Assembly: GCF_000413935.1 (NCBI RefSeq)
Contig: NZ_KE340380.1
Coordinates: 310,001 to 374,000 of the forward strand
Source: Acinetobacter colistiniresistens
GTDB taxonomy: Bacteria > Pseudomonadota > Gammaproteobacteria > Pseudomonadales > Moraxellaceae
Direction of reading: 5' to 3'
DNA length: 64,000 bases
The notes under the pieces were generated by a model. It was given only the letters and a program-made list of their open reading frames with translations, was not told where the DNA came from and ran no database searches. Positions 34,110 through 42,153 of the stretch are shown piece by piece. The position numbers and the translations under genes were made by a program. Within the stretch, counting starts at the first letter, position 1. Each line of letters starts with the position of its first letter.

Positions 34110-35063
34110 ATGCTTTTCAAAAAAACATTGCCAGTCATGATGCTGAGTGTGGTGCTGGCTGCATGTGGTAATTCCAATACACCTTCTGCAACACAGGAAG
34201 GGAATACGACTGCTACACATGACACGCTTAGCTTTGAAAGTAAGGCGGGTCAGATCACGATTCCTGCAAACGTGTCTCGTATTGCAGTATTGGATACCAG
34301 TGCTTTGAATACCATCCATGCTTTGGGCGCGGATGATAAAGTGGTGGCTTTGCCGAAAGGAACGCCATTACCGAAAGTGCTGCAAAACTATAGTGATGGC
34401 AAATATCTGGATGTCGGCACAGTCAAAGAGCCAAATCTGGAAAAAATTGCAGCCAGTCAACCTGAGTTGATTTTGATGAGTGGACGAATGGAAAATCTGG
34501 TGAATCAGATCAAACAGATTGCACCGACTTATTTTGTCGATGTGGACTATAACGATCAGTTCAACTCCTTTAAGCAGCAGACCCTGAATATTGCAGAAAT
34601 GGTCGGCAAAAAACAGGATGCTGAGCAGCAATTGCAAACGCTAGAAAAAGAGATTGCCGCCTTAAAAGCCAAAACCAAAGGGAAAACAGCGTTGGTGATC
34701 TTGGTGAATAACAGCAAGATTGCAGCGTATGGGCCAGGCTCACGCTTTGGTAATATCCATGATCTATATGGTTTTACCCCAGCCGATCCTTCGATCAAAG
34801 TCGGCTTGCATGGTATGGCCGTGTCGCATGAATTTATTGCTCAGAAAAATCCTGACTATTTGTTTGTGATTGACCGTGGTGCTGCGATTACTGAAAATCA
34901 GCAAGGTGCCAAGCAGGTCTTGAATAACAAGATTATCAATCAAACCAAAGCGGCACAAAATGGCAATATCGTCTATCTGGATTCAAGTAACTGGTATTTG
35001 ATGAATAATGGCTTGGATGGCATGAAGGCTATGCTGAAAGAAGTGGCAGATGCGGTGAAATAA
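34110..35063 (+). CDS. Siderophore-binding periplasmic lipoprotein
   Basis: 317 residues with a lipobox LAAC (Cys about 21), so the binding protein is predicted to be lipid-anchored, unusual for Gram-negative systems in general but known for the FatB/YclQ/BauB group. It has the class III binding-protein plan: an N-lobe with VSRIAVLDTSALNTIHALGADDKVVALPKG, a PEL-ILMSGRM motif, a long connecting helix (KQDAEQQLQTLEKEIAALKAK) and a C-lobe ending in SSNWYLMNNGLDGMKAML. It delivers ferric siderophore, probably a catecholate or mixed type, to the permeases (family knowledge). The operon ends in a terminator. Confidence 0.9.
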   Translation: MLFKKTLPVMMLSVVLAACGNSNTPSATQEGNTTATHDTLSFESKAGQITIPANVSRIAVLDTSALNTIHALGADDKVVALPKGTPLPKVLQNYSDGKYLDVGTVKEPNLEKIAASQPELILMSGRMENLVNQIKQIAPTYFVDVDYNDQFNSFKQQTLNIAEMVGKKQDAEQQLQTLEKEIAALKAKTKGKTALVILVNNSKIAAYGPGSRFGNIHDLYGFTPADPSIKVGLHGMAVSHEFIAQKNPDYLFVIDRGAAITENQQGAKQVLNNKIINQTKAAQNGNIVYLDSSNWYLMNNGLDGMKAMLKEVADAVK

Positions 35064-35086
35064 AGACTCAGCTGGATGATTTTATA

Positions 35087-35117
35087 ATAAAAACCCGAAG
35101 TCTGGTCTTCGGGTTTT
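35087..35117. terminator. Bidirectional terminator
   Basis: Perfect 11-bp stem AAAACCCGAAG / CTTCGGGTTTT, 6-nt loop; T-rich on both strands. It ends the siderophore operon and the convergent MFS gene. Confidence 0.88.
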
Positions 35118-35145
35118 CTCTGTATCGTTCTTTTTTGATTTGCCT

Positions 35146-36366
35146 TTAAGATACGATAGATTCATTTTTTTGTGAGTATTTGGCATAAGCCAAAGCAATC
35201 AATAAAATCGCCAAGCCCCCCAAACTTAACACGAAGCCCACCCAGATCGGTGCTAACCAGCCCATATTGTGGCTGAGTACCCAACCACCCAAGAAGGCAC
35301 CGAGCGCATTGGCCAAGTTAAATGCAGAATGATTCAGTGAGGCAGCCAAGGTTTGCGCATCACCTGCGATATCCATGAGATGGGTCTGTAAGGCGCCACC
35401 AAGACCAATCACCGTAAAGCCAATCAAGAATAAGGCCGCAATCGCCGTATAGAGATGAGACATCATAAAGCTGGCAGCGACAAAGGCGAGTGCTGAACTG
35501 ATTAGGATGCCGATAATGGTTTTAAACAGATTTTTATCTGCCAACCAGCCTGCAACCAAGCCACCAATCACCATACCCATGCCCCAAATGGCGAGGGCAA
35601 CGGGAACTACACGAATATCGGCATGGGTATATTCCGTCAGAATCGGTGAAACATAGCTATACACCGAGAACATGCCACCAAAACCAATCGCACCGACGGC
35701 AAGAGTGAGCCACATATTGATATTTTTTAAACCTGCTAATTCCGCTTGAATGCTGGCAGTTTTTTGCAGCGGAATATTGGGAACAAATAAACTGACACCG
35801 ATGAGGGTAATAAAGGCAATGACCGCAGAAAATTCAAAGCCTGATTTCCAGCCAAATTGTTGACCCAGCCATGTGGCAATCGGTACCCCAATCACATTGG
35901 CAATGGTGAGACCCATCATCACCTGTGCAATTGCGGTGGCACGGCGTTGTTTACCCGCCAGTTCTGCTGCAACTAAGGCGGCTACACCAAAGTAAGCTCC
36001 GTGTGGGAAACCTGCAATAAAGCGAGACAGCAGCATGGCTTCTGGTGTCGTTGCAAAAGCCGTCGCCGCATTGGCCAAGCCATAAAAAAGCATCAAGCTG
36101 AGCAAGAGCGTTTTACGCGGTACTTTGGCCCCTAAGATCGCAATGATTGGTGCACCGACCATGACACCGAGGGCATAAGCGCTGATGAAATAACCAGCAT
36201 GCGGCACACTGACATTTAAATCAGTGGCGATTTCCTGAATTAGCCCCATCGCTACAAACTCAGTGGTACCAATACAGAAACTACCCACAGCAAGGGAGAA
36301 AATAACCAGAAATAAGGAGTAAGGGTGGAGAGATGCAGAATCTAAGGGAGCGCTTGGTGAGGACAT
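35146..36366 (-). CDS. MFS transporter, DHA1 family (AraJ/YdhP-like)
   Basis: 406 residues from the ATG at 36366; an upstream TTG is possible. Twelve hydrophobic segments. FCIGTTEFVAMGLIQEIATDLNVS is the opening typical of the AraJ/YdhP/NepI group of drug or sugar exporters, and the A-motif loop is degenerate (GAKVPRKTLL). Substrate unknown. Although it lies between two iron-related genes, its own promoter would have to read away from the Fur box upstream of the DUF4198 gene, about 120 bp from its start; shared control is possible but not shown. Confidence 0.84.
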   Translation of the reverse strand: MSSPSAPLDSASLHPYSLFLVIFSLAVGSFCIGTTEFVAMGLIQEIATDLNVSVPHAGYFISAYALGVMVGAPIIAILGAKVPRKTLLLSLMLFYGLANAATAFATTPEAMLLSRFIAGFPHGAYFGVAALVAAELAGKQRRATAIAQVMMGLTIANVIGVPIATWLGQQFGWKSGFEFSAVIAFITLIGVSLFVPNIPLQKTASIQAELAGLKNINMWLTLAVGAIGFGGMFSVYSYVSPILTEYTHADIRVVPVALAIWGMGMVIGGLVAGWLADKNLFKTIIGILISSALAFVAASFMMSHLYTAIAALFLIGFTVIGLGGALQTHLMDIAGDAQTLAASLNHSAFNLANALGAFLGGWVLSHNMGWLAPIWVGFVLSLGGLAILLIALAYAKYSQKNESIVS

Positions 36367-36483
36367 AATCTTTCGAGTCAAAAAGTACCGGCGTATTATA
36401 TTCGACTGGCTTTTAGAAAAGTGAAATAGAACACAATTTTTATCTCAATTGAATTTGATGGGACTACATAAAAACCAATTTAT

Positions 36484-36502
36484 TTGAATGATAATTATTT
36501 TC
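36484..36502. promoter_or_regulatory. Fur box upstream of DUF4198 gene
   Basis: 14 of 19 positions match the Fur consensus by eye, including AATGATAAT without a break. A TATAAT -10 hexamer follows at 36510-36515, so the box would cover the -35 region, the classical position for repression by iron-loaded Fur. Confidence 0.7.
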
Positions 36503-36509
36503 ATTTATG

Positions 36510-36515
36510 TATAAT
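36510..36515 (+). promoter_or_regulatory. Sigma-70 -10 hexamer of DUF4198 gene
   Basis: Perfect TATAAT, 48 bp before the GTG start; the -35 is weak and lies within the Fur box. Confidence 0.55.
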
Positions 36516-36562
36516 GCAAAGCAGATGTTTTTAGCTGAATTTTTATAAAGGGTGGAAAGAGA

Positions 36563-37354
36563 GTGAAAAAATTATTGATCAGTTCATTGCTGCTTGCTTC
36601 AGGTTATAGTTTTGCTCATGAACCCTATGTTGCACCGCTTGCGTATACCACGGAACAAACCCAAGTCGCAATTATCTCGGGTTATGCAGAAGAAGCTTTG
36701 CAAAGTGAATATGCATTAAAAGATGCCAAGTTTGAAGTCACCAGTCCGAATAACAGCAAAACCACAATTGCAGCAGAGTCTAAATTGGGTTCAGCAACGG
36801 TATTTGATTTAAAGTTGCCTGAAGCGGGGACGTATAGCGTTAAAACCAGCGCCAGTTATCCATTGAAATATGTGCAAGATCAAAAACAATGGAAAATGTT
36901 CTTTGATATGCCAGCAGACAAAGCACCTGCAAAAGCTGAGCGTGATTTTGTCATTCCTGCGGATTTGAAGGCTAAAAAAATTACGCCTGTTGAGATTACC
37001 CGTGAATGGACCTTATTGACCTATGTGTCTAAAGACAAGAACACGCCAGTGCAGGCAAGTACAGCACCGATTCAAGTTGAGTTTTTAACCCATCCAAGTG
37101 AGTTAAAAGCCAATCAAACCGTGAAAATTAAAGCATCGAAAGCCAATCAAGCATTGGCCAATGCGAATGTTGTGATTCGCGCTAAAGGTGCAACCGATAA
37201 GCAAGGGATTAACTTAAGAACAGCGGCAGATGGCAGTGCTGATCTGGTATTTGCCAAAGCAGGCGAGTATCTGATTGAAGTCAGTGAAGCGGTCGATGCG
37301 AAGCAAAAGCCAAGCAATCAGTTCTATAGCATTATTAGTGTTGCAGTAAATTAA
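36563..37354 (+). CDS. DUF4198 domain periplasmic protein
   Basis: 263 residues from a GTG start with GGAAAG nine bases before it. The signal peptide is cut after FA (about 18), leaving an N-terminal HEPYVAPLAY, the DUF4198 hallmark in which the N-terminal His can bind metal. The mature protein is a run of beta-sandwich domains: AGTYSVKTSASYPLKY (about 95) and the C-terminal carboxypeptidase-regulatory-like repeat with AGEYLIEVSE. Some relatives (NikK) assist nickel or cobalt uptake. Here a good Fur box overlaps the promoter, so a role during iron limitation is likely (inference). Terminator follows. Confidence 0.83.
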   Translation: MKKLLISSLLLASGYSFAHEPYVAPLAYTTEQTQVAIISGYAEEALQSEYALKDAKFEVTSPNNSKTTIAAESKLGSATVFDLKLPEAGTYSVKTSASYPLKYVQDQKQWKMFFDMPADKAPAKAERDFVIPADLKAKKITPVEITREWTLLTYVSKDKNTPVQASTAPIQVEFLTHPSELKANQTVKIKASKANQALANANVVIRAKGATDKQGINLRTAADGSADLVFAKAGEYLIEVSEAVDAKQKPSNQFYSIISVAVN

Positions 37355-37360
37355 CAAGCT

Positions 37361-37390
37361 AAAAGGCTAATTCAAATGAATTAGCCTTTT
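37361..37390. terminator. Bidirectional terminator
   Basis: Perfect 13-bp stem AAAAGGCTAATTC / GAATTAGCCTTTT, 4-nt loop, between convergent DUF4198 gene and queH. Confidence 0.88.
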
Positions 37391-37411
37391 ATTGAGATCA
37401 ATTTTTTAGAA

Positions 37412-38116
37412 TTATTCATTGGTCTGATTCGATTCATCATCCATCGCATTACTATAAAACTTAACGCCCAATTGAATGCGATCACGTCCATTACTCATAC
37501 GCCAGCGGTTGGTATCTCTGAGTGAATAAACACAGCCGCAGTATTCCTGTTGATAGAACTCTTCACGCTTGCTGATTTCAAGCATGCGAACGGCGCCACC
37601 GTGTTTGCGCCAGTTATAATCCCAATATTGAATATTGGGATAATGTGCCGCTGCGCGCAAACCACAATCATTAATTTGCTGCATATTCTTCCAGCGTGAA
37701 ATACCGAGTGAACTACTGATTAAGCTAAAACCATGTTCATAGGCATACAGGGCTGTTCGCTCAAAGCGCATATCAAAGCACATGGTACAGCGAATGCCTT
37801 TCTCTGGCTCATTTTCCATGCCTTTGGCACGGGCAAACCAGTTGTCAGTATCGTAGTCGCAGTCAATAAACGGGATATTATGTTTTTCGGCAAATCGAAT
37901 ATTTTCCTCTTTACGAATCAAATATTCCTTCACAGGATGAATGTTCGGATTATAAAAAAAGATCGAAAAGTCGATGCCTGACTCAATCAAGGTTTCCATC
38001 ACTTCACCAGAGCAAGGCGCACAGCAAGAATGCAGCAGCAGTTTGTTGTGTCCTTCGGGTAGGCTGAGCGTTTGGCGTTCAAGCGTCTTTTGACTTTGTC
38101 TTGTCATCGTAGGCAT
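37412..38116 (-). CDS. queH: Epoxyqueuosine reductase QueH
   Basis: 234 residues from the ATG at 38116 (a TTG nine bases upstream and an ATG at 38107 are alternatives). It performs the last step of queuosine synthesis in tRNA, reducing epoxyqueuosine; QueH is the non-cobalamin replacement of QueG. The iron-sulfur and metal-binding Cys sets are visible: [10 protein letters not shown] near the start, RCTMCFDMR in the middle and [13 protein letters not shown] near the end. It stands alone, convergent with the DUF4198 gene and divergent from metR. Confidence 0.92.
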   Translation of the reverse strand: MPTMTRQSQKTLERQTLSLPEGHNKLLLHSCCAPCSGEVMETLIESGIDFSIFFYNPNIHPVKEYLIRKEENIRFAEKHNIPFIDCDYDTDNWFARAKGMENEPEKGIRCTMCFDMRFERTALYAYEHGFSLISSSLGISRWKNMQQINDCGLRAAAHYPNIQYWDYNWRKHGGAVRMLEISKREEFYQQEYCGCVYSLRDTNRWRMSNGRDRIQLGVKFYSNAMDDESNQTNE

Positions 38117-38514
38117 GGTCTGCAAAAGTAATTGTCTATTGTAAAAGTTTTAGAAGCCTGTGGCGGCTCAATAAAATGAAATGTTCTCAGCTTAAGCTGA
38201 AATTTTTTAATGACTCCATGTCTAAGTCCCCAGCGTTGTCATGTTTCAAAACTGTACCAAGTCGGAGATTACGACGATGAGATGACTGGTGGTTGATTGT
38301 TGATATAACATAGGGGCAAGACCTAAAGAAAAAGCTTATGTTGAGACAAACTAATGAGTTTTGTGTTAAGATGAAATAAATTCAACTAAAATCTTTCCAG
38401 CAGCATGCCTTCAATAAGCAGGCATACCCATCTATTTAGAATTTGATGATGATTTGTAGTCGGTCTCACTTAAAAATGGGTGATGCAAGGGGATTAAATC
38501 ACTAGGCCAAAGCC
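38117..38514. other. Intergenic region between queH and metR
   Basis: About 400 bp. It contains a perfect 14-bp palindrome TCAGCTTAAGCTGA (38187-38200), a stretch of more balanced base composition (about 38215-38320) without a credible ORF, the MetR-type site at 38372-38384, and a small hairpin ATGCCT / AGGCAT (38405-38425). The long gap could hold a small RNA, but there is no promoter-terminator pair that I can support. Confidence 0.5.
38372..38384. promoter_or_regulatory. MetR-type binding site upstream of metR
   Basis: TGAAATAAATTCA fits the established MetR consensus TGAA-N5-TTCA exactly. It lies 130 bp before the metR ATG, consistent with autoregulation. Confidence 0.6.
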
Positions 38515-39435
38515 ATGTTAGAACTTCGTCATTTGAAAACTTTAATTGCTTTAAGAGAGCACGGTTCATTGGTTGCCGCAGCTACCGACCTATGTCTGAC
38601 CCCCTCGGCGATTTCACATCAGCTAAAAGAATTAGATCATTGGTACGGCGTAGAAGTAGTGAATCGCCGTAGTCGCCCAGTTAGTTTTTCCAATGTTGGA
38701 GAGCGTTTACTGAAACTGGCAGATGATGTATTGCCACAGGTTCAAATTGCACAAACCGATATTACCCGTATTGTGCATGGGCAAACCGGACGGATTATCT
38801 TCTCATCGGAATGTCATAGTTGCTTCGACTGGCTTATGCCTTTACTGAATCAGTATCGTCATCAATATCCCGATGTCGATCTAGACTTTGCAGCAGGTTT
38901 TGAGTCGAATCCGCATGAGTTGCTGCAAAATGCGGAATTTGATCTATTGATTACTGCTGATCCGATTGCATTAAAAGGAATTGAATATTTTCCGATTTTC
39001 GAATACGAATCACGACTAGTACTTTCAAATACACATCCTTTGGTTCGTGCCGAAAAGATTTCTGTTGAAGATTTGGCTGAGCAAACCTTGATTACTTATC
39101 CGGTTGATAAGCATCGTCTGGATATCATGGCGCATTTGTTTCTTCCTGCAAATATCCACCCTAAGCAAATTCGAACCACGGATTTAACCCAAATGTTGAT
39201 TCAGTTGGTTGCCAGTGGGCGAGGCATTGCTGCTTTGCCTGATTGGGTGGTGAATGAATATGAACAAAAGGGTTGGGTGGTGAGTCGCCGTCTGGATTGC
39301 GTTTCACCGCAAGGCTTAAGACGGACCTTATATGCAGGCTATCGAGTCGAGGATAAAGAGAAGAGTTATTTTGAAGGTTTTATTAAGCAGTTGGAGAAGT
39401 TTTCAAAATTACGTACTGTTTATTATGAGGCTTAA
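38515..39435 (+). CDS. metR: LysR-type regulator of methionine biosynthesis
   Basis: 306 residues. The N-terminal winged HTH is intact (GSLVAAATDLCLTPSAISHQLKELDHWYGVEVVNRRSRP), followed by the long linker helix and the two-lobed effector domain. MetR-specific stretches include SSECHSCFDWLMPLLNQYR, LLITADPI and LVASGRGIAALPDWVV. MetR binds homocysteine and controls metE, metH and related genes (family knowledge). None of those genes is adjacent, so it acts at a distance; an exact MetR-type site upstream suggests that it controls itself. Confidence 0.9.
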   Translation: MLELRHLKTLIALREHGSLVAAATDLCLTPSAISHQLKELDHWYGVEVVNRRSRPVSFSNVGERLLKLADDVLPQVQIAQTDITRIVHGQTGRIIFSSECHSCFDWLMPLLNQYRHQYPDVDLDFAAGFESNPHELLQNAEFDLLITADPIALKGIEYFPIFEYESRLVLSNTHPLVRAEKISVEDLAEQTLITYPVDKHRLDIMAHLFLPANIHPKQIRTTDLTQMLIQLVASGRGIAALPDWVVNEYEQKGWVVSRRLDCVSPQGLRRTLYAGYRVEDKEKSYFEGFIKQLEKFSKLRTVYYEA

Positions 39436-39454
39436 TCAAGCATTGTTTATCATT

Positions 39455-39477
39455 AGGTAGTGGGAAATACACTACCT
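39455..39477. terminator. Hairpin between metR and convergent DUF441 gene
   Basis: Perfect 8-bp stem AGGTAGTG / CACTACCT with a 7-nt loop; only a weak T-rich tail, so termination is possible but unsure. Confidence 0.45.
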
Positions 39478-39521
39478 TGCTATTGATTAGCGCGATGTTC
39501 TTGTTGCTCGCTTGGGAAGTA

Positions 39522-39977
39522 CTAAGATTTACCAATCAGCAGGGACAATATTCCAGCCGCAATTAGAGGGCCGACGGGCACGCCACGTAGTAAAGCAACG
39601 CCTGCCACGGTTCCAATCAAAAGTCCTGCAACAACATCGGGTTGATTACTCATCAGTTTAACTCCGCGCCCACCAAGCCATGCGACCAAGAGTCCAACAG
39701 CGATTGCAGCTAACGACTTAATGCTGATAAATGATTTCAGGATACTTTCACCGCTGATTTTACCGCTTGCGATAGGAGCAAGGACACCGATGGTCAAAAT
39801 AATAATGCCAATATTCAGACCATGATTTTGAATATAAGGGAAAAACTGATTCAAGGGGGTGAGTTTGACTAGAATGAGACATGCTGCTGCGACGGTTACC
39901 GCTGTATTTTGACTAAAGATACCGCAGCCTAATAAAACGAGAAGAACCAATAAGTTGACATCGAGTTGAGAAAACAT
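39522..39977 (-). CDS. DUF441 family membrane protein
   Basis: 151 residues, almost entirely hydrophobic with four or five membrane segments. The family pattern is clear: [52 protein letters not shown] and [22 protein letters not shown]. The YeaL/DUF441 family has no established function. Single gene, no clear partner. Confidence 0.88.
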   Translation of the reverse strand: MFSQLDVNLLVLLVLLGCGIFSQNTAVTVAAACLILVKLTPLNQFFPYIQNHGLNIGIIILTIGVLAPIASGKISGESILKSFISIKSLAAIAVGLLVAWLGGRGVKLMSNQPDVVAGLLIGTVAGVALLRGVPVGPLIAAGILSLLIGKS

Positions 39978-40105
39978 GCGCTGAATATATGTGCGAAAGA
40001 AAGGTGAATTATATCGTAAATTACAGGCTAACTTTGACCAAATTCATTTTCAGGTGACACCCGAGGTATTTTGCTATGCTGGTATTGAAGAATTTTTCAG
40101 GCAGT

Positions 40106-40143
40106 AAAAAAGCCATCGTTCAACTGAAAAGTTGACGATGGCT
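40106..40143 (-). terminator. Intrinsic terminator for the haem-oxygenase-like gene
   Basis: Minus-strand stem of 13 bp with a single bulge (AGCCATCGT-CAAC pairing), 6-nt loop, followed by six T. Confidence 0.82.
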
Positions 40144-40159
40144 GTTGGTATAAAAGAAA

Positions 40160-41014
40160 TTAAGCCAGTTTTTTGAATGTTCCATAGTAGGCAATTTGTT
40201 CATCCCAGAACTGTTCCCATAAATCACAGTATTCAAGACAGATTTGACGAATCGATGCATATTCAGATTCAACACAGGCTTGCGCCAATACGAACCATAA
40301 ATCATCTTCATGGTCGTCATCGGCTGCTTCAGCAGTTGCATCATGTGAAACACCATGGACATAGTAGTAACCACTATCGACATCAAAACCAACGGCATGG
40401 GTTGCTTGACGTAATGCAGGACTAAATAGGATCACTTCTTCTTCTGCTACCGCTAACAGTGCTGAAACAGCTTGATAGCTATGGTAAGAGTTTTCCAGAT
40501 AATGACGTACGCGTTGGGCAATTAAAGATGGCTGATAGTCATTACGCTCAGATTGGCTCAGTTCAAAGTCATTCAGGACGTCTTCAAACAGTGGATAGTG
40601 TGCGTACTCTGGATTGCCTGAATAGTAACCTTCTTCATCCAGCCCAGGGCGGAAACCGAATTCATCTAAAATATTAAGATTAAGTAAAAAACGAGGAAAC
40701 ATTTTAGAACCTGATAATAAACGTGGTTCTAATTGTTTGCTTTGGAATTGTGCCATCAATAATGCATCGGTAAATACCTGTACGATGGCGTGACGATATT
40801 CCAAATGAATGTGTTTTAAGGTTTCTTTATCAATAACACCGTCATTTAAAAGTTGAATGGCTGGATGGCGTGAAACTGGATGATTTGAAATTTCTTCACG
40901 AAGTTCATTCAGAAAATTCAGGTTTTTATTCCAAACATCGGCAGAAATACTATTCTTCATACCTTCAATAGCTTTCTGTCTTGGGTCGTTAAAGTTTTCA
41001 AATTTTTTTGGCAT
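40160..41014 (-). CDS. Iron-containing redox enzyme family protein (haem-oxygenase-like fold)
   Basis: 284 residues, all-helical in appearance and without signal peptide. It resembles the haem-oxygenase-like di-iron oxidase/oxygenase group: HIHLEYRHAIVQVFTDAL (first ligand Glu/His helix), AEEEVILFSPALRQATHAVGF (second) and a C-terminal acidic, His-rich HDATAEAADDDHEDDLW stretch that could supply Asp and His ligands. Members carry out unusual N- or C-oxygenations or C-C cleavage. The substrate here is unknown. It is alone, opposite a TetR gene, with 452 bp of non-coding DNA that contains a 13-bp palindrome 85 bp before its ATG. Confidence 0.72.
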   Translation of the reverse strand: MPKKFENFNDPRQKAIEGMKNSISADVWNKNLNFLNELREEISNHPVSRHPAIQLLNDGVIDKETLKHIHLEYRHAIVQVFTDALLMAQFQSKQLEPRLLSGSKMFPRFLLNLNILDEFGFRPGLDEEGYYSGNPEYAHYPLFEDVLNDFELSQSERNDYQPSLIAQRVRHYLENSYHSYQAVSALLAVAEEEVILFSPALRQATHAVGFDVDSGYYYVHGVSHDATAEAADDDHEDDLWFVLAQACVESEYASIRQICLEYCDLWEQFWDEQIAYYGTFKKLA

Positions 41015-41466
41015 AGTCTTGTACTCGATGAATTAATAATATTATTGCTTTTCCAATTATTTAGTTAGATTTTTTTTGGTTGCTTATGAATATAACTATT
41101 GGTTCAACCAAACATCTTTTTATTGGATGATTTAAATATAAAATGATTTTTTTGTGAAATCAATTTATTAAATGGGCTAAAAAATAGTAAGAAAGTTTAT
41201 TAATTAACTTAACTGTAAATAAAGAGTGAATTGCTTCACGTTAAAAGAAAATATTTTAAAAATAGAAAGATTTTTTTACAAATGATCTTGTTTATAGACT
41301 GATTTTTACATACCCTATAAGAGGGACAATAAAGAAAATACGACTTTTCTATAATGCTCTTACAATAACATAAACATACATAGCGAGTGGCCAGAAAATT
41401 CCAGCACCTAAACTATGTCTAAATAATGAATTAAGTTTTTTGATAGAATTCTAAAAGGATAATAAA
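41015..41466. other. AT-rich divergent intergenic region
   Basis: 452 bp without a credible ORF. It holds the perfect palindrome TTGGTTCAACCAA (41099-41111), long A/T runs, and the TetR ribosome binding site (AAGGA, 41456) at its right edge. The composition is notably more AT-rich than the flanks. Confidence 0.55.
41099..41111. promoter_or_regulatory. Palindromic operator candidate upstream of haem-oxygenase-like gene
   Basis: TTGGTTCAACCAA is a perfect inverted repeat around a central C, 85 bp upstream of the minus-strand gene and in the same gap as a divergent TetR gene. Assignment to that TetR is inference. Confidence 0.5.
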
Positions 41467-42027
41467 ATGTCAAAAAAAGAAGATATCATTGTAACGGCTC
41501 TAGACCTTTTTAACCGTCATAACTACAGCTCTGTAGGCGTGGATCGAATTATTAGTGAGTCTGGCGTTGCCAAGATGACTTTCTACAAATATTTTCCTTC
41601 TAAGGAAAATTTGATCGAAGAATGCCTATCTCGTAGGAATAAAAGCATTCAAGCTGCCATTGAACATGAAATTAGTTTAATACCAGAAGGTGACTATTTG
41701 GGGAAAATCAAGGCCGTCTATTTTTGGCATTTATCTTGGTTTAATACAGATGATTTTCATGGTTGTATGTTTCAAAAAGCCTCTTTAGAAATATTACAGC
41801 AGTACCCTTCAATTATTGGGCCAATTGTTGAATATCGGGAGTGGTTAATGGCGCTGATTGAAGATTTATTTGAAAAGGCTGAGGTGTTTCAACCACATGT
41901 ATTAACCGCGATGTATATCAATATACTTGATGGAATGACTGCTTATGCGAAAGTAAATAAGGATCGTGCCCAAATTGAAGAGTGCTGGTATTATATTGAG
42001 CGTTTAATTCATTTAGAAGCTGCTTAA
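41467..42027 (+). CDS. TetR/AcrR family transcriptional regulator
   Basis: 186 residues. The DNA-binding domain is at the N-terminus: IIVTALDLFNRHNYSSVGVDRIISESGVAKMTFYKYFPSKENL, with the F-Y-K-Y-F-P-S-K recognition end. The C-terminal part (YFWHLSWFNTDDFHGCMFQKASLEI) resembles the YxaF/AefR-like subgroup, in which a Cys in the GC-x-F motif is conserved and which often senses reactive or electrophilic compounds. AAGGA lies eight bases before the ATG. It is divergent from the haem-oxygenase-like gene, its likely target. Confidence 0.87.
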   Translation: MSKKEDIIVTALDLFNRHNYSSVGVDRIISESGVAKMTFYKYFPSKENLIEECLSRRNKSIQAAIEHEISLIPEGDYLGKIKAVYFWHLSWFNTDDFHGCMFQKASLEILQQYPSIIGPIVEYREWLMALIEDLFEKAEVFQPHVLTAMYINILDGMTAYAKVNKDRAQIEECWYYIERLIHLEAA

Positions 42028-42107
42028 CTATTTATTATATTTAGTTTTATTAAATAACGGTTTTATGAAAATTAATAAAATATAGCTTGATTTTAATCAT
42101 ATTGAAA

Positions 42108-42141
42108 TAAAAAAAACCGAGGCTAAAACCTCGGTTTTTTT
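42108..42141. terminator. Bidirectional terminator
   Basis: Perfect 12-bp stem AAAAAACCGAGG / CCTCGGTTTTTT, 6-nt loop, T-runs on both strands; between convergent TetR and fpr genes. Confidence 0.92.
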
Positions 42142-42153
42142 AATGGTTGAAAA

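Noticed and set aside
38177..38281. 34-codon frame in the queH-metR gap
   Set aside because: No ribosome binding site; basic, low-information sequence; contains the palindrome.
40120..40398. Minus-strand 92-codon Met-rich frame inside the haem-oxygenase-like gene
   Set aside because: Shadow frame overlapping the better gene and running through its terminator.
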